Part shown: positions 17,714 to 25,742 of the stretch, in pieces | Layout of the letters: every line of letters starts with the position of its first letter | Numbering within the stretch: position 1 is the stretch's first letter | From: Flavobacteriales bacterium | Lineage (GTDB): Bacteria; Bacteroidota; Bacteroidia; Flavobacteriales; Schleiferiaceae | Assembly: GCA_017795025.1 (NCBI GenBank) | Contig: CP051243.1 | Location: forward strand, 1,550,001-1,614,000 | Length of the DNA: 64,000 nucleotides | Reading direction: 5' to 3' | Program-made: the position numbers and the translations under genes | The notes under the pieces: generated by a model | The model's input: the letters and a program-made list of their open reading frames with translations, nothing else | Told to the model about the DNA's origin: nothing | The model's database searches: none

Positions 17714-18238
17714 TTAGGCTAGGTACTCTTCTCTAGTAATACTCATTATTATGTAGTCCCAGTACTTATTCTTACGAAAGAAGAACTTAGGGTAACGACC
17801 TGTTTCTTTGAAACCCACTTTCTTATATACCTCTTTTGCCCTTGGATTAAAGTCGGCAACCTTAAGATAAACCATGTTCATGTTATACTCTTCGAAGAGA
17901 AACTTCAAAAGCATTTCGTACGATTTTGAACCAAATCCTTTTCCACGATAATCACGGTGCAAGTCCAATCCTACTTCGCAATTATTATGCTGTTGGTTGA
18001 TACTCTGAATTCTTAACCTGCCAACAACTTGTTCGGGATTGTCCTTTAGGCAAATAACATATCTTAAATCGTCCCTTTTACGATGCAGGCTATTCCACCA
18101 TGCATCTTGGCTATTATCATCAACGAAATCAATATTAAAAAGATTCTCCCAAACATCTTGGTCGTTATGAATCTCCTTTAAAGCATTCAAATCTCGCTTT
18201 TCAGTAACCCGAAATCCCAAATCCTGGTAGACGTACAC
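17714..18238 (-). CDS. GNAT N-acetyltransferase, amino-sugar type
   Basis: A 174-residue GNAT-fold protein of the RimJ/RimL-like branch. The acetyl-CoA loop is HRDYRGKGFGSKSYEMLLKF, followed by NMVYLKVADFNPRAKEVYKK, the usual beta4-beta5 region. The start overlaps the stop of the aminotransferase gene by one base. GNAT enzymes directly after a sugar aminotransferase (such as WecD, PseH or PerB-like partners) acetylate the new amino group, so this one likely N-acylates the 4-amino sugar nucleotide made next door. A protein-modifying role cannot be fully excluded but is unlikely in this position. Confidence 0.8.
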   Translation of the reverse strand: MYVYQDLGFRVTEKRDLNALKEIHNDQDVWENLFNIDFVDDNSQDAWWNSLHRKRDDLRYVICLKDNPEQVVGRLRIQSINQQHNNCEVGLDLHRDYRGKGFGSKSYEMLLKFLFEEYNMNMVYLKVADFNPRAKEVYKKVGFKETGRYPKFFFRKNKYWDYIIMSITREEYLA

Positions 18239-19413
18239 TATTTAAAAACTTTCTTTACTGATTCAACAACTTTAACTGCTTGTTCATCAGTTAGACTGGG
18301 ATAAATTGGTATTCTCAGGAGTCGGTTATAGAACTCCATCGCTCCTGGAAAATCCTCATCTCTTCCTAAATGACTATAATACTTGTTTTGGTGCAAAGGA
18401 GTGTAATGAACATTAGACATGATGCCTTCAGCCCTTAAAGCATCCATAATCCAAAATCTTTCAGAAGGTGGAACGAGGATTCCGAAAAGATGCCAGTTAT
18501 GTTCAACATGGTCATCTATATGAAGGAAGTCTATTTCTTGAATATCTGACAATTCCTTCTTATAAAACTCCGCGATTTGTGCACGGCGGGCATTCATTTG
18601 GTCGAGCTTTGCTAATTGAGAAATCCCCAGTGCACCATTAATATTCGACTGAACATAAGACATACCAATATCCACATACTGATAATAGCCCCTAGTCACA
18701 TTATCGGTTAAGAAGGAGTATTTATCTGTGCCTTTTTCTCTCTGAATTCTTACCATATCGGCAAGCTCATCACTATTGGTAACAAAGGCGCCTCCCTCTC
18801 CAGTTGTAAGGTTCTTGGTTCCATGGAAGCTAAAGGTTGCCACATCTCCAAAACCACCTACCTTCTTCCCTTTGTAGGAAGATCCTACCGATTGAGCAGT
18901 ATCGTGAACAACATACAAATTATGTTTGGCAGCTATTGCCTCAATTGCATCCATATCAGCTGGTATTCCAGCATAATCAACTGCAACAATAGCAACTGTT
19001 TTAGAAGTAATGTAGGACTCCAACTTTGTCACGTCTAAACTTCCATTGTCTGGTCTCACATCAGCTAAAACCAGATTCAAGTTGTTATAAGCGGCTCCCA
19101 ATGCCGATGAGGTATAGGTAAAGTCTGGAATAATCACCTCAGAACCTGCTGGGAACCCCTTAGCTCTAAAGGCTAGCTCCAAAGCCGAAGTTGCAGAATT
19201 AACAAAGAGGGCATGCTTCACTCCAAGATAGGTAGCCAATTGCTCCTCGAACTTTCTGCATTCGGGCCCATCACCAGAAACGAAAGTTGTTCGCATAGCT
19301 TTATCAACAGACTGAAAATCATCTTCCTCTAGATTTGGAAGATGGATCAAAATTTTATCATTAGAAATAGGCTCTCCGCCATTTATTGCTAAGTGCTTTC
19401 CGTCTTTATTCAT
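18238..19413 (-). CDS. DegT/DnrJ/EryC1/StrS sugar aminotransferase (WecE-like)
   Basis: A 391-residue PLP-dependent sugar aminotransferase. The PLP-binding Lys200 lies in SFHGTKNLTTGEGGA, preceded by VVHDTAQSVGSSYKGKKVGG. NSATSALELAFRAKG binds the cofactor phosphate and YVQSNINGALGISQLAKLD is the C-terminal subunit-contact region. The SFHxTKN form with GEGGA is closest to WecE/RffA, which aminates dTDP-4-keto-6-deoxysugars, but no dTDP-sugar synthesis gene is nearby. A GDP-mannose 4,6-dehydratase and an RmlC-like epimerase lie directly upstream, so the likely substrate is a GDP-4-keto-6-deoxyhexose, as for the perosamine synthase Per/RfbE. That assignment is inferred from neighbours. Confidence 0.85.
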   Translation of the reverse strand: MNKDGKHLAINGGEPISNDKILIHLPNLEEDDFQSVDKAMRTTFVSGDGPECRKFEEQLATYLGVKHALFVNSATSALELAFRAKGFPAGSEVIIPDFTYTSSALGAAYNNLNLVLADVRPDNGSLDVTKLESYITSKTVAIVAVDYAGIPADMDAIEAIAAKHNLYVVHDTAQSVGSSYKGKKVGGFGDVATFSFHGTKNLTTGEGGAFVTNSDELADMVRIQREKGTDKYSFLTDNVTRGYYQYVDIGMSYVQSNINGALGISQLAKLDQMNARRAQIAEFYKKELSDIQEIDFLHIDDHVEHNWHLFGILVPPSERFWIMDALRAEGIMSNVHYTPLHQNKYYSHLGRDEDFPGAMEFYNRLLRIPIYPSLTDEQAVKVVESVKKVFK

Positions 19414-19946
19414 TTCAATTTTTTATCGCGTGATTGCAAAATTGGGTCCTCACATGGCCAATCTATATTCAAATCCTCATCATTCCACATTAGGGTTATT
19501 TGCTCACCAGCATCAATGTAATCGCCCTCGTATGCTAATTTATAATGAAACACGGCGTTCTCTGAAAGGATGTAATAACCATTAACAAAACCCGGTGGAA
19601 TAAGCACTTGACTGTAGTTCTCACTATCTAATTCGAATGCCTCCCACTTTTTATAATTCGGACTATCTGGACGCATATCCACAACAACCTCATGTATCTT
19701 ACCGTAAACGCATGAAACTAACTTCCATGTCTTGGTATCTCCATGCAAGCCCCTTAAAACATTACTATTATTGAAGGCGAATTTGTCATGCTTAAAATTC
19801 AAATCGACTGGTAAATGATCCTGATAAAAGTCCTTATTAAAGGAGGTATAAATGTTTCCTCGGTCGTCCCAAAAAACATCTGGCTTAAAAACCAAAACAT
19901 CATTTAAAACCTTGCCTCGTGAAACTTCCAAATCTTTATATGACAT
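19410..19946 (-). CDS. RmlC-like nucleotide-4-keto-sugar 3,5-epimerase
   Basis: A 178-residue cupin of the dTDP-4-dehydrorhamnose 3,5-epimerase family. The catalytic-base motif RGLH is present (His68), followed by VYGKIHEVVVDMRPDSPNYK and the C-terminal DEDLNIDWP. Two departures from ordinary RmlC are visible. The usual PxGFxHGF is PPGFVNGYYIL, so the second conserved His is Asn122, and the usual Tyr-rich segment before the C-terminal RWDD motif reads YKLAYEGDYIDAGEQ. RmlC-family enzymes that act on GDP-linked 4-keto sugars are known from Campylobacter heptose synthesis. Here the neighbour is gmd and not rmlB, so a GDP-linked substrate is likely. Whether C3, C5 or both are inverted is unknown. 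Confidence 0.78.
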   Translation of the reverse strand: MSYKDLEVSRGKVLNDVLVFKPDVFWDDRGNIYTSFNKDFYQDHLPVDLNFKHDKFAFNNSNVLRGLHGDTKTWKLVSCVYGKIHEVVVDMRPDSPNYKKWEAFELDSENYSQVLIPPGFVNGYYILSENAVFHYKLAYEGDYIDAGEQITLMWNDEDLNIDWPCEDPILQSRDKKLK

Positions 19947-19965
19947 CAGAAAAAAGTATTAAGAA

Positions 19966-21114
19966 TTAAAGAATATCTTCGATTTGGGCATTCACGTCAA
20001 AGCCCGATTCGCGAAGGAAATGGTCTTTATTCATCAGTTTTAAATCGCTTGATATCATTTCTTCAACAAGCGCATCAAGATCATACTTTGGCTCCCAGCC
20101 GAGAAGCTTCTTAGCCTTACTGGCATCTCCAATTAATAAGTCCACCTCCGTGGGTCGGAAATAAAAAGGATCAACTCCAATAATTTTGTCGCCTACCGCT
20201 AAATGCTCTGGTGCTATGCCTACTTTCTCCTCAAATTTGGCGCTATCAATTTTTGAGATAACCCCTACTTCGTCTACTCCTTCTCCCTTAAATTCCAATT
20301 CTACTCCCATAAACTGAAAAACCTTCCTACAGAAGTCCCTTACAGGAGTTGTTTTCCCAGTAGCAATTACAAAATCCTCTGGAGTATCATGTTGGAGCAT
20401 CAGGTACATTGCTTCAACATAATCTTTAGCATGCCCCCAATCTCTTTTTGAGTCTAAGTTTCCTAACAAGAGCTTTTTTTGAAATCCTAAAGCAATATTA
20501 GCGGAAGCTCTTGTAATCTTTCGAGTTACAAATGTTTCTCCGCGTAAAGGTGATTCATGATTAAAAAGAATTCCATTACAGGCAAACATGTCATAAGCTT
20601 CGCGGTAATTTACCGTGATCCAATAGGCGTATAGCTTGGCCACCGCGTATGGACTTCTTGGGTAAAAGGGAGTCTTTTCTGTTTGGGGTATCTCCTGAAC
20701 CTTGCCATATAGTTCACTAGTGGAAGCCTGGTAAACACGAGTTTTCTTTTCTAAACCAAGAATACGCACGGCCTCAAGAATTCGAAGCGTTCCAATGCCA
20801 TCTGCGTTGGCTGTATATTCAGGAGTATCAAAACTTACCTTAACATGACTTTGAGCCGCTAAGTTGTAAATTTCATCGGGTTGAAATTCTTGAATTAGTC
20901 TGATTAGATTAGATGAATCTGTTAAATCAGTATAGGCGTAAGAAAAGTTAGTCTTTTCATCTCTTGAATTTGGAAAGAGATGATCTATTCTACCTGTGTT
21001 AAAGAGAGAGGACCGACGCTTTAAGCCAACCACTTTATACCCCTTATTGAGCAAGAGCTCCACCAAGTAGGAACCGTCTTGACCTGTAACACCTGTAACA
21101 ATTGCTTTTTTCAT
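19966..21114 (-). CDS. gmd: GDP-mannose 4,6-dehydratase
   Basis: A 382-residue member of the Gmd family, which makes GDP-4-keto-6-deoxy-D-mannose from GDP-mannose in the cytosol. The NADP motif is [20 protein letters not shown], followed by [20 protein letters not shown], the catalytic [10 protein letters not shown] (Thr-Ser-Glu) and the Tyr-Lys pair in [40 protein letters not shown] and [12 protein letters not shown] are diagnostic. No GDP-fucose synthase gene is visible nearby. Instead an RmlC-like epimerase, an aminotransferase and an N-acetyltransferase follow, suggesting a 4-amino-4,6-dideoxyhexose as the end product. Confidence 0.95.
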   Translation of the reverse strand: MKKAIVTGVTGQDGSYLVELLLNKGYKVVGLKRRSSLFNTGRIDHLFPNSRDEKTNFSYAYTDLTDSSNLIRLIQEFQPDEIYNLAAQSHVKVSFDTPEYTANADGIGTLRILEAVRILGLEKKTRVYQASTSELYGKVQEIPQTEKTPFYPRSPYAVAKLYAYWITVNYREAYDMFACNGILFNHESPLRGETFVTRKITRASANIALGFQKKLLLGNLDSKRDWGHAKDYVEAMYLMLQHDTPEDFVIATGKTTPVRDFCRKVFQFMGVELEFKGEGVDEVGVISKIDSAKFEEKVGIAPEHLAVGDKIIGVDPFYFRPTEVDLLIGDASKAKKLLGWEPKYDLDALVEEMISSDLKLMNKDHFLRESGFDVNAQIEDIL

Positions 21115-21162
21115 ATTCTAATATTTTGATGCTCTTCTGCCTATTCTAAAACTTATCTTTTT

Positions 21163-22464
21163 CTATAAACGAGCGTCAACAATTGATGGATCTAAAAATC
21201 CTTTAACATCATAGATAACACCATCACCAACCATTTTCCGAATATCTAAATCCTTAAACTCATTGTGAGAAACTGCTAGAACAGCGGAGTCATAAGGTTT
21301 TTCGGGAAGTTGATTAACAATTTGAATACCATACTCATGCAAGACCTCTTCAGGGTTAGCCCATGGGTCATAAACTGTGATATCTAAATTGAATGCAGCT
21401 AGTTCCCTGTAAATATCAATCACTTTAGTATTGCGAACGTCAGGGCAGTTCTCTTTAAAAGTGAAACCTAATATAATTACCGAAGCACCTTTCACCTTCA
21501 TGTCCTTTTTAACAAATAGCTTCACCAGCTCATTAGAAACAAAAGAACCCATGGAGTCATTTAAACGGCGGCCTGCCAGGATAATTTCGGGATGATAGCC
21601 CAGTTCTTGAGCCTTTTGAGCGAGGTAGTAAGGATCAACGCCAATACAGTGACCTCCAACAAGTCCGGGCGTAAACTTTAAAAAGTTCCATTTGGTTCCA
21701 GCTGCCCTTAAAACTGACGCAGTATCAATACCCATAAGACTAAAAATCTTTGCTAACTCGTTTACAAAGGCAATATTGATATCTCGCTGACTATTCTCAA
21801 TGACTTTCGCTGCTTCTGCTACCTTAATGCTCTCCGCTAAATGAGTACCAGCTGTAATTACGCTAGCATAAAGATTATTAACAAACTCTGCTGACTCAGG
21901 AGTTGAACCAGAAGTTACTTTCAGAATCTTGCTTACAGTATGTTCCTTATCACCTGGATTAATGCGCTCGGGAGAATACCCCACATAGAAGTCCTCATTA
22001 AACTTCATTCCAGATACTGACTCCAGAATTGGCACACAATGATCCTCGGTAACACCAGGATAGACGGTTGATTCGTAAACTACAACATCCCCTTTCTTTA
22101 ACACAGAACCCACCGTTTCACTTGACTTTGTTAGCGGAGTAAGCACCGGGCGATTATGCTGGTCGGTCGGCGTTGGAACTGTTATAACAAATACGTTACA
22201 TTCGCTAATATCCGTAATTGCATCACTACAATAAAGACCTTTACTCGTGTTTTTGGCCTCCACCGGATTCGAAAGTAAAACCTTTTTCAAATCTTCATCA
22301 GCTACCTCAAGGGTGCTATCATGACCTTTAAGCAATTCCGAGATCCGGTTAGCATTAATATCAAATCCAACAGTTGGATATTTTTTCGAAAATTCCACCG
22401 CTAAAGGTAAACCAACGTAGCCTAAACCAATTACGGCGATTCTTACTTCACTTAAGTCTCTCAT
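21163..22464 (-). CDS. UDP-N-acetyl-hexosamine 6-dehydrogenase (WbpA/TviB/WecC type)
   Basis: A 433-residue nucleotide-sugar dehydrogenase. The NAD motif is IAVIGLGYVGLPLAVEFSKK and the catalytic Cys273 lies in GLVGGHCIGVDPYYLA. YESTVYPGVTEDHCVPILE and VGYSPERINPGDKEHT are characteristic of enzymes that oxidise C6 of UDP-GlcNAc or UDP-ManNAc. With the WbpP/TviC-like epimerase at 554-1528 the likely product is UDP-GalNAcA; with WecB at 1609-2745 it could be UDP-ManNAcA. The ATG overlaps the stop of the winged-helix gene by 4 bases, making it the second gene of the run. Confidence 0.87.
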   Translation of the reverse strand: MRDLSEVRIAVIGLGYVGLPLAVEFSKKYPTVGFDINANRISELLKGHDSTLEVADEDLKKVLLSNPVEAKNTSKGLYCSDAITDISECNVFVITVPTPTDQHNRPVLTPLTKSSETVGSVLKKGDVVVYESTVYPGVTEDHCVPILESVSGMKFNEDFYVGYSPERINPGDKEHTVSKILKVTSGSTPESAEFVNNLYASVITAGTHLAESIKVAEAAKVIENSQRDINIAFVNELAKIFSLMGIDTASVLRAAGTKWNFLKFTPGLVGGHCIGVDPYYLAQKAQELGYHPEIILAGRRLNDSMGSFVSNELVKLFVKKDMKVKGASVIILGFTFKENCPDVRNTKVIDIYRELAAFNLDITVYDPWANPEEVLHEYGIQIVNQLPEKPYDSAVLAVSHNEFKDLDIRKMVGDGVIYDVKGFLDPSIVDARL

Positions 22465-23003
22465 TTTAGTAATGAATTATGTTCCCACAATAACAGATGG
22501 GGTCTCTCAATTAAATATTTATTCAAATCGTCTGCGGTATCAAAATGCACGTACCTTATTTTTCGCTCAATTTCCATCTCCAGCTTATTGATGAGCTTCT
22601 GCATGTAATCATGTCTCATCTCCGGAGCCAAAATGAATAAGTCAATAATACCGCTATCTAAACCCTTCGCGTAATCTCCGACCAAGTAAACCGCACTAAG
22701 ATCCCCGAGTTTAGATGTTACCTTTTCAACAACTAAGTCAAGACCTACATACTTTAACATCAATTCATGCAAGTTTGAAAAAAGAGGATGACTCTGATTA
22801 GCACTAAACACCTTTTTATTCCCTTGCATTTTCGACACGAGCATTCCCGCCTTTTCAAACTTATTGAGCTCTAAGCGAATTGCATTGGATCCCTCGGCAA
22901 ATTCCGCCTCTAGTCCCCTCAAATATCCGCGGGCACCTGCATTCAAAAAGAACTTAAGCAAAAGCTTAATTCGTGTTTCGGAAGAAATTAGCGTTTCTAA
23001 CAC
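22461..23003 (-). CDS. Winged-helix protein with degenerate nucleotidyltransferase-like domain (putative locus regulator)
   Basis: A 180-residue protein starting with GTG at 23003 (MLETLISSETRIKLLLKFFL). Residues 1-70 read as an ArsR-like winged helix, with recognition region SNAIRLELNKFEKAGMLVSK. The second half looks like a minimal nucleotidyltransferase (MNT) fold: VYLVGDYAKGLDSGIIDLFI matches the GSxxxG...DxD motif, but the first Asp is Ile, so catalysis is doubtful. Similar proteins often stand at the head of Bacteroidota polysaccharide operons. Here it is first in a 23-gene run behind a promoter and a 100-base leader. A role in regulating the locus is inferred and no ligand is known. 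Confidence 0.7.
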   Translation of the reverse strand: MLETLISSETRIKLLLKFFLNAGARGYLRGLEAEFAEGSNAIRLELNKFEKAGMLVSKMQGNKKVFSANQSHPLFSNLHELMLKYVGLDLVVEKVTSKLGDLSAVYLVGDYAKGLDSGIIDLFILAPEMRHDYMQKLINKLEMEIERKIRYVHFDTADDLNKYLIERPHLLLWEHNSLLK

Positions 23004-23108
23004 CTAGAATGGAGTATATTATTGGAACGGCTTCGCCTCGTCACTCCCACATTAAAAGTGTTGGTAACAAGGCGCAGGTTAATAAAACGAGTAAAAAAAT
23101 TACTCAAA

Positions 23109-23139
23109 CAAAAGTAATACAGCCTTCTATCCTAACCAA
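23109..23139 (-). promoter_or_regulatory. Bacteroidota sigma-A-type promoter for the 23-gene glycan run
   Basis: On the minus strand a -33 TTG (23139-23137) is followed by 20 bases and TACTTTTG (23116-23109), a full match to TTG-N17-23-TAnnTTTG. Transcription would start near 23102, giving a leader of about 100 bases before the GTG at 23003. The leader begins with a small perfect hairpin (23089-23105, arms GAGTAA/TTACTC). Confidence 0.72.
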
Positions 23140-23227
23140 ATAGACATTGTTACCAGTTGGTGAAGTTTTTCCAATTCGGGCAATTTAGAATGAATTTAGC
23201 CAGTTCTAAGGCCTATCAATAAAGAGT

Positions 23228-25741
23228 TTAGGTTTTTTTCCGCTTAAACCAGCTTCGTTTAGACTCTTCATCTTCACCGTAGTATGCGCTTCCATAACCA
23301 TAACCGTAGCCGTAGCCGTAGCCGTAACCGTATCCATAACCATAGCCATAACCGTAACCATAGCCATAACCTTGATTAACAGTAAAGTCATTAATCGTTA
23401 TTGCAACATTTCCTAAGGTTCTGTTTTCATAACGGTCGTTTATAAAACTAAGAAGCTGCTTATTAGTGTAACCTTGGCGAACCACGTAAAAACTGTAGTC
23501 CACCTTTTTCATAAGCTCAAAAGTGTCAGCAACCAATCCTACGGGAGGTGTATCAAACACGATATAATCAAACTCCTCATAGAGCTGTTCCACTAATTTG
23601 TCAAACTCCGGACTAAGAATTAACTCCGAAGGGTTTGGAGGAATTGGACCCGCTGAAATAATGTACAACTCATGAAATTTGGTTTTTTGTAAGGCATCCT
23701 TCATTTCCATTTGTCCAGAGAGGATGGAACTCACTCCAAAATCATTACTCAATCCAAAATCGTTGTAGATTTTCGGTTTTCTCAAATCCAGCCCTACTAG
23801 AACCGTTTTTTTACCAACCGCCGCCAAAATACTCGCCATGTTAATGGAAATGAATGTTTTACCTTCACCACCAATAGATGAAGTAAACAACATACTTTTT
23901 ATTTCTTTGTCTGGAAGGAGATAGGAAGAATTAGAACGTAAAGCTCTAAATGACTCGGAAATACTTGATTTTGGATATTCGGCTACTACTAGATTTGTGC
24001 TACGGTCGCTATGCCCAATTAAAGCAACAATAGGCATTTTAGTGATAGCTTCGACATCCTCTTTCGTACGCACCTTGTTATCAGTAAAGTACAACAACAA
24101 GATAATGCCAATTGGTAATGCCAAAGAGATGAAAATCGATGTGATAAAAATTGATTTACTATTGGGACTTACTGGTTTCCGCTCTAGTAAAGCCGGGTCA
24201 ATAACCTTTGAATCTGGTGTGTTTCCTGCTAAAACAATCTCCGTCTCAGCCTTTTTACGCATTAAGTAGAGATATAAGCTTTCAGTTATTTGAAACTTTC
24301 TTTGAATCCCTATGAGTTCTATTTCAGTTTTGGGAAGATCGCTGATTGCGCCTTCGAGTCTATTCCGATTACCCTTTAAAACCTTCAATTGGTAGTCTAA
24401 AGAAACATTATAGGATTCAATATTTTGCTCTAAGGTCTGACGAAGTTTTCTAATCTGAAAGTCTAAGGCCTGGATGGTAGGACTATTGTCTTTTTGGCTA
24501 AAGGCCAATGTGGTTCTTCTTGCAATTAGCGTGTTTAATTGCCCAACAATGTTAACTATAGACGAGTTTTCAATCGCTGTACCAACAGGTTCCAAATAAC
24601 CGTCCTCACCTAATTCTGTAAAACTAGTGTTCTTTAAGTAATCAAGATAATTCTCTTGGATTTCTAATTCGGAGATTTGCTTATCCAAGGTAAACACCTC
24701 TTCAAATAACCTAGTGCCTTTCTCTCCTAAGTTAACTGCCTGATTAACACTCTGGAATTGTTTAAGAACATCCTCAATCTTTGCCAAGGTATCTTTAAGG
24801 CTAACAAGCTCATTTGTTATAAACTCAATAGACTTACTAGAAGTTTTATTTTTAGCTTCTAGATCTAACAGCTGATACTGATGTATGAGCTCATTTACAT
24901 ATCTTTTTATCTTACTACCTTCACTTCCTCTAATGGAAATGTTAATTGCGGAGGAGCCTTCGGATGATGGTTCAACTTCAATACCTTTATGATAATTTGT
25001 AATGAGGCTTTCTTTAGTAGCCCAATTCACAATTACAGCCTGACCGACTTCAATTTTCCTATCATAATCCTTCGCCTTCACAATTTTAAAGCGACTGTAA
25101 TCAGTTTCGTACCACTGGCCCAATTTCAAATTCACTTCAAACTGTGCGTAATTTGATAATAGCTGGTCCATAACCACTTGCTCTATTTCTTCGGGACTCT
25201 CAACATTGAAATAGACCTCCTCGGGATTGGGATAAAGGATTTTGAATTTACCCTCCTCAATTTGAGTTATGGTGTAGGAACCAATGGTTTGTGTGTGGTT
25301 GGTATCATATTCAATTTTCCAATCTGGATTTGGGTAAATCTCAGATGTTCTAATACGACCTTCAGAAAAATAGGAAATCTCAAAATCAAGCTGCGAAAGA
25401 GTACGTTTCGCTAGAGACCTACTTTTCAATACAATAACCTCATTCTCAAAATCTAGACGAGGATTATAGTATCCGATGGTAGACATAAGCGACTCCATTC
25501 CACCTTTACCCGAAGAATCAACCATCAAGGTAGCATTTACTTCAAAGATTCGGGTTGAATATTTATTGATAAAATAGGCTAATACCACTCCAATAGTGAG
25601 GCTCACTACAATTAGTGGCCAATTGCCTAAAATCATAAAGAAAATTCGTCTAAAATCTATCGAGCCACCTTCTTCATTTTCTGCTGGCAAAGTCCCTGAG
25701 GGATAGCCGTAGCCGCTCTCAACATTTTTATCTTCTTTCAT
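23228..25741 (-). CDS. Polysaccharide chain-length regulator and tyrosine autokinase, Wzc-like
   Basis: An 837-residue inner-membrane BY-kinase. After a cytosolic N-terminus a first membrane helix (ILGNWPLIVVSLTIGVVLAY, near residues 38-60) leads into a Wzz-type periplasmic domain with a coiled-coil stretch (about 290-460). A second helix follows near 530-555 (SIFITSIFISLALPIGIILL). The cytosolic kinase has Walker A SSIGGEGKT (621-629), Walker A' VLVGLDLRKP and Walker B YIVFDTPPVGLVAD. The C-terminal tyrosine cluster is extreme: thirteen Gly-Tyr dipeptides in a row (791-816), then SAYYGEDEES and a basic end. It would control polymer length and export together with the Wza protein two bases away, switching by autophosphorylation of the tail. 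Confidence 0.93.
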   Translation of the reverse strand: MKEDKNVESGYGYPSGTLPAENEEGGSIDFRRIFFMILGNWPLIVVSLTIGVVLAYFINKYSTRIFEVNATLMVDSSGKGGMESLMSTIGYYNPRLDFENEVIVLKSRSLAKRTLSQLDFEISYFSEGRIRTSEIYPNPDWKIEYDTNHTQTIGSYTITQIEEGKFKILYPNPEEVYFNVESPEEIEQVVMDQLLSNYAQFEVNLKLGQWYETDYSRFKIVKAKDYDRKIEVGQAVIVNWATKESLITNYHKGIEVEPSSEGSSAINISIRGSEGSKIKRYVNELIHQYQLLDLEAKNKTSSKSIEFITNELVSLKDTLAKIEDVLKQFQSVNQAVNLGEKGTRLFEEVFTLDKQISELEIQENYLDYLKNTSFTELGEDGYLEPVGTAIENSSIVNIVGQLNTLIARRTTLAFSQKDNSPTIQALDFQIRKLRQTLEQNIESYNVSLDYQLKVLKGNRNRLEGAISDLPKTEIELIGIQRKFQITESLYLYLMRKKAETEIVLAGNTPDSKVIDPALLERKPVSPNSKSIFITSIFISLALPIGIILLLYFTDNKVRTKEDVEAITKMPIVALIGHSDRSTNLVVAEYPKSSISESFRALRSNSSYLLPDKEIKSMLFTSSIGGEGKTFISINMASILAAVGKKTVLVGLDLRKPKIYNDFGLSNDFGVSSILSGQMEMKDALQKTKFHELYIISAGPIPPNPSELILSPEFDKLVEQLYEEFDYIVFDTPPVGLVADTFELMKKVDYSFYVVRQGYTNKQLLSFINDRYENRTLGNVAITINDFTVNQGYGYGYGYGYGYGYGYGYGYGYGYGYGSAYYGEDEESKRSWFKRKKT
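23294..23371 (-). repeat. Hexanucleotide tandem repeat encoding 13 Gly-Tyr units
   Basis: Thirteen tandem copies of GGNTAY on the coding strand, each Gly-Tyr, at the 3' end of the tyrosine kinase gene. Third positions vary (GGT, GGC, GGA; TAT, TAC), with three identical GGCTAC units in a row. Gain or loss of one unit would keep the frame and change only the number of tyrosines. Confidence 0.95.
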
Positions 25742-25742
25742 C

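Noticed and set aside
17714-21114. A dTDP-rhamnose or dTDP-Fuc4NAc pathway from the RmlC-like and WecE-like genes
   Set aside because: No rmlA or rmlB is present in the window, and the only 4,6-dehydratase of the group is a clear GDP-mannose enzyme.
23206-23391. CRISPR-like or coding repeat on another frame at the Gly-Tyr region
   Set aside because: The unit is 6 bases with no spacers, and the alternative frame gives only Met/Val/Thr repeats from the same hexamer.
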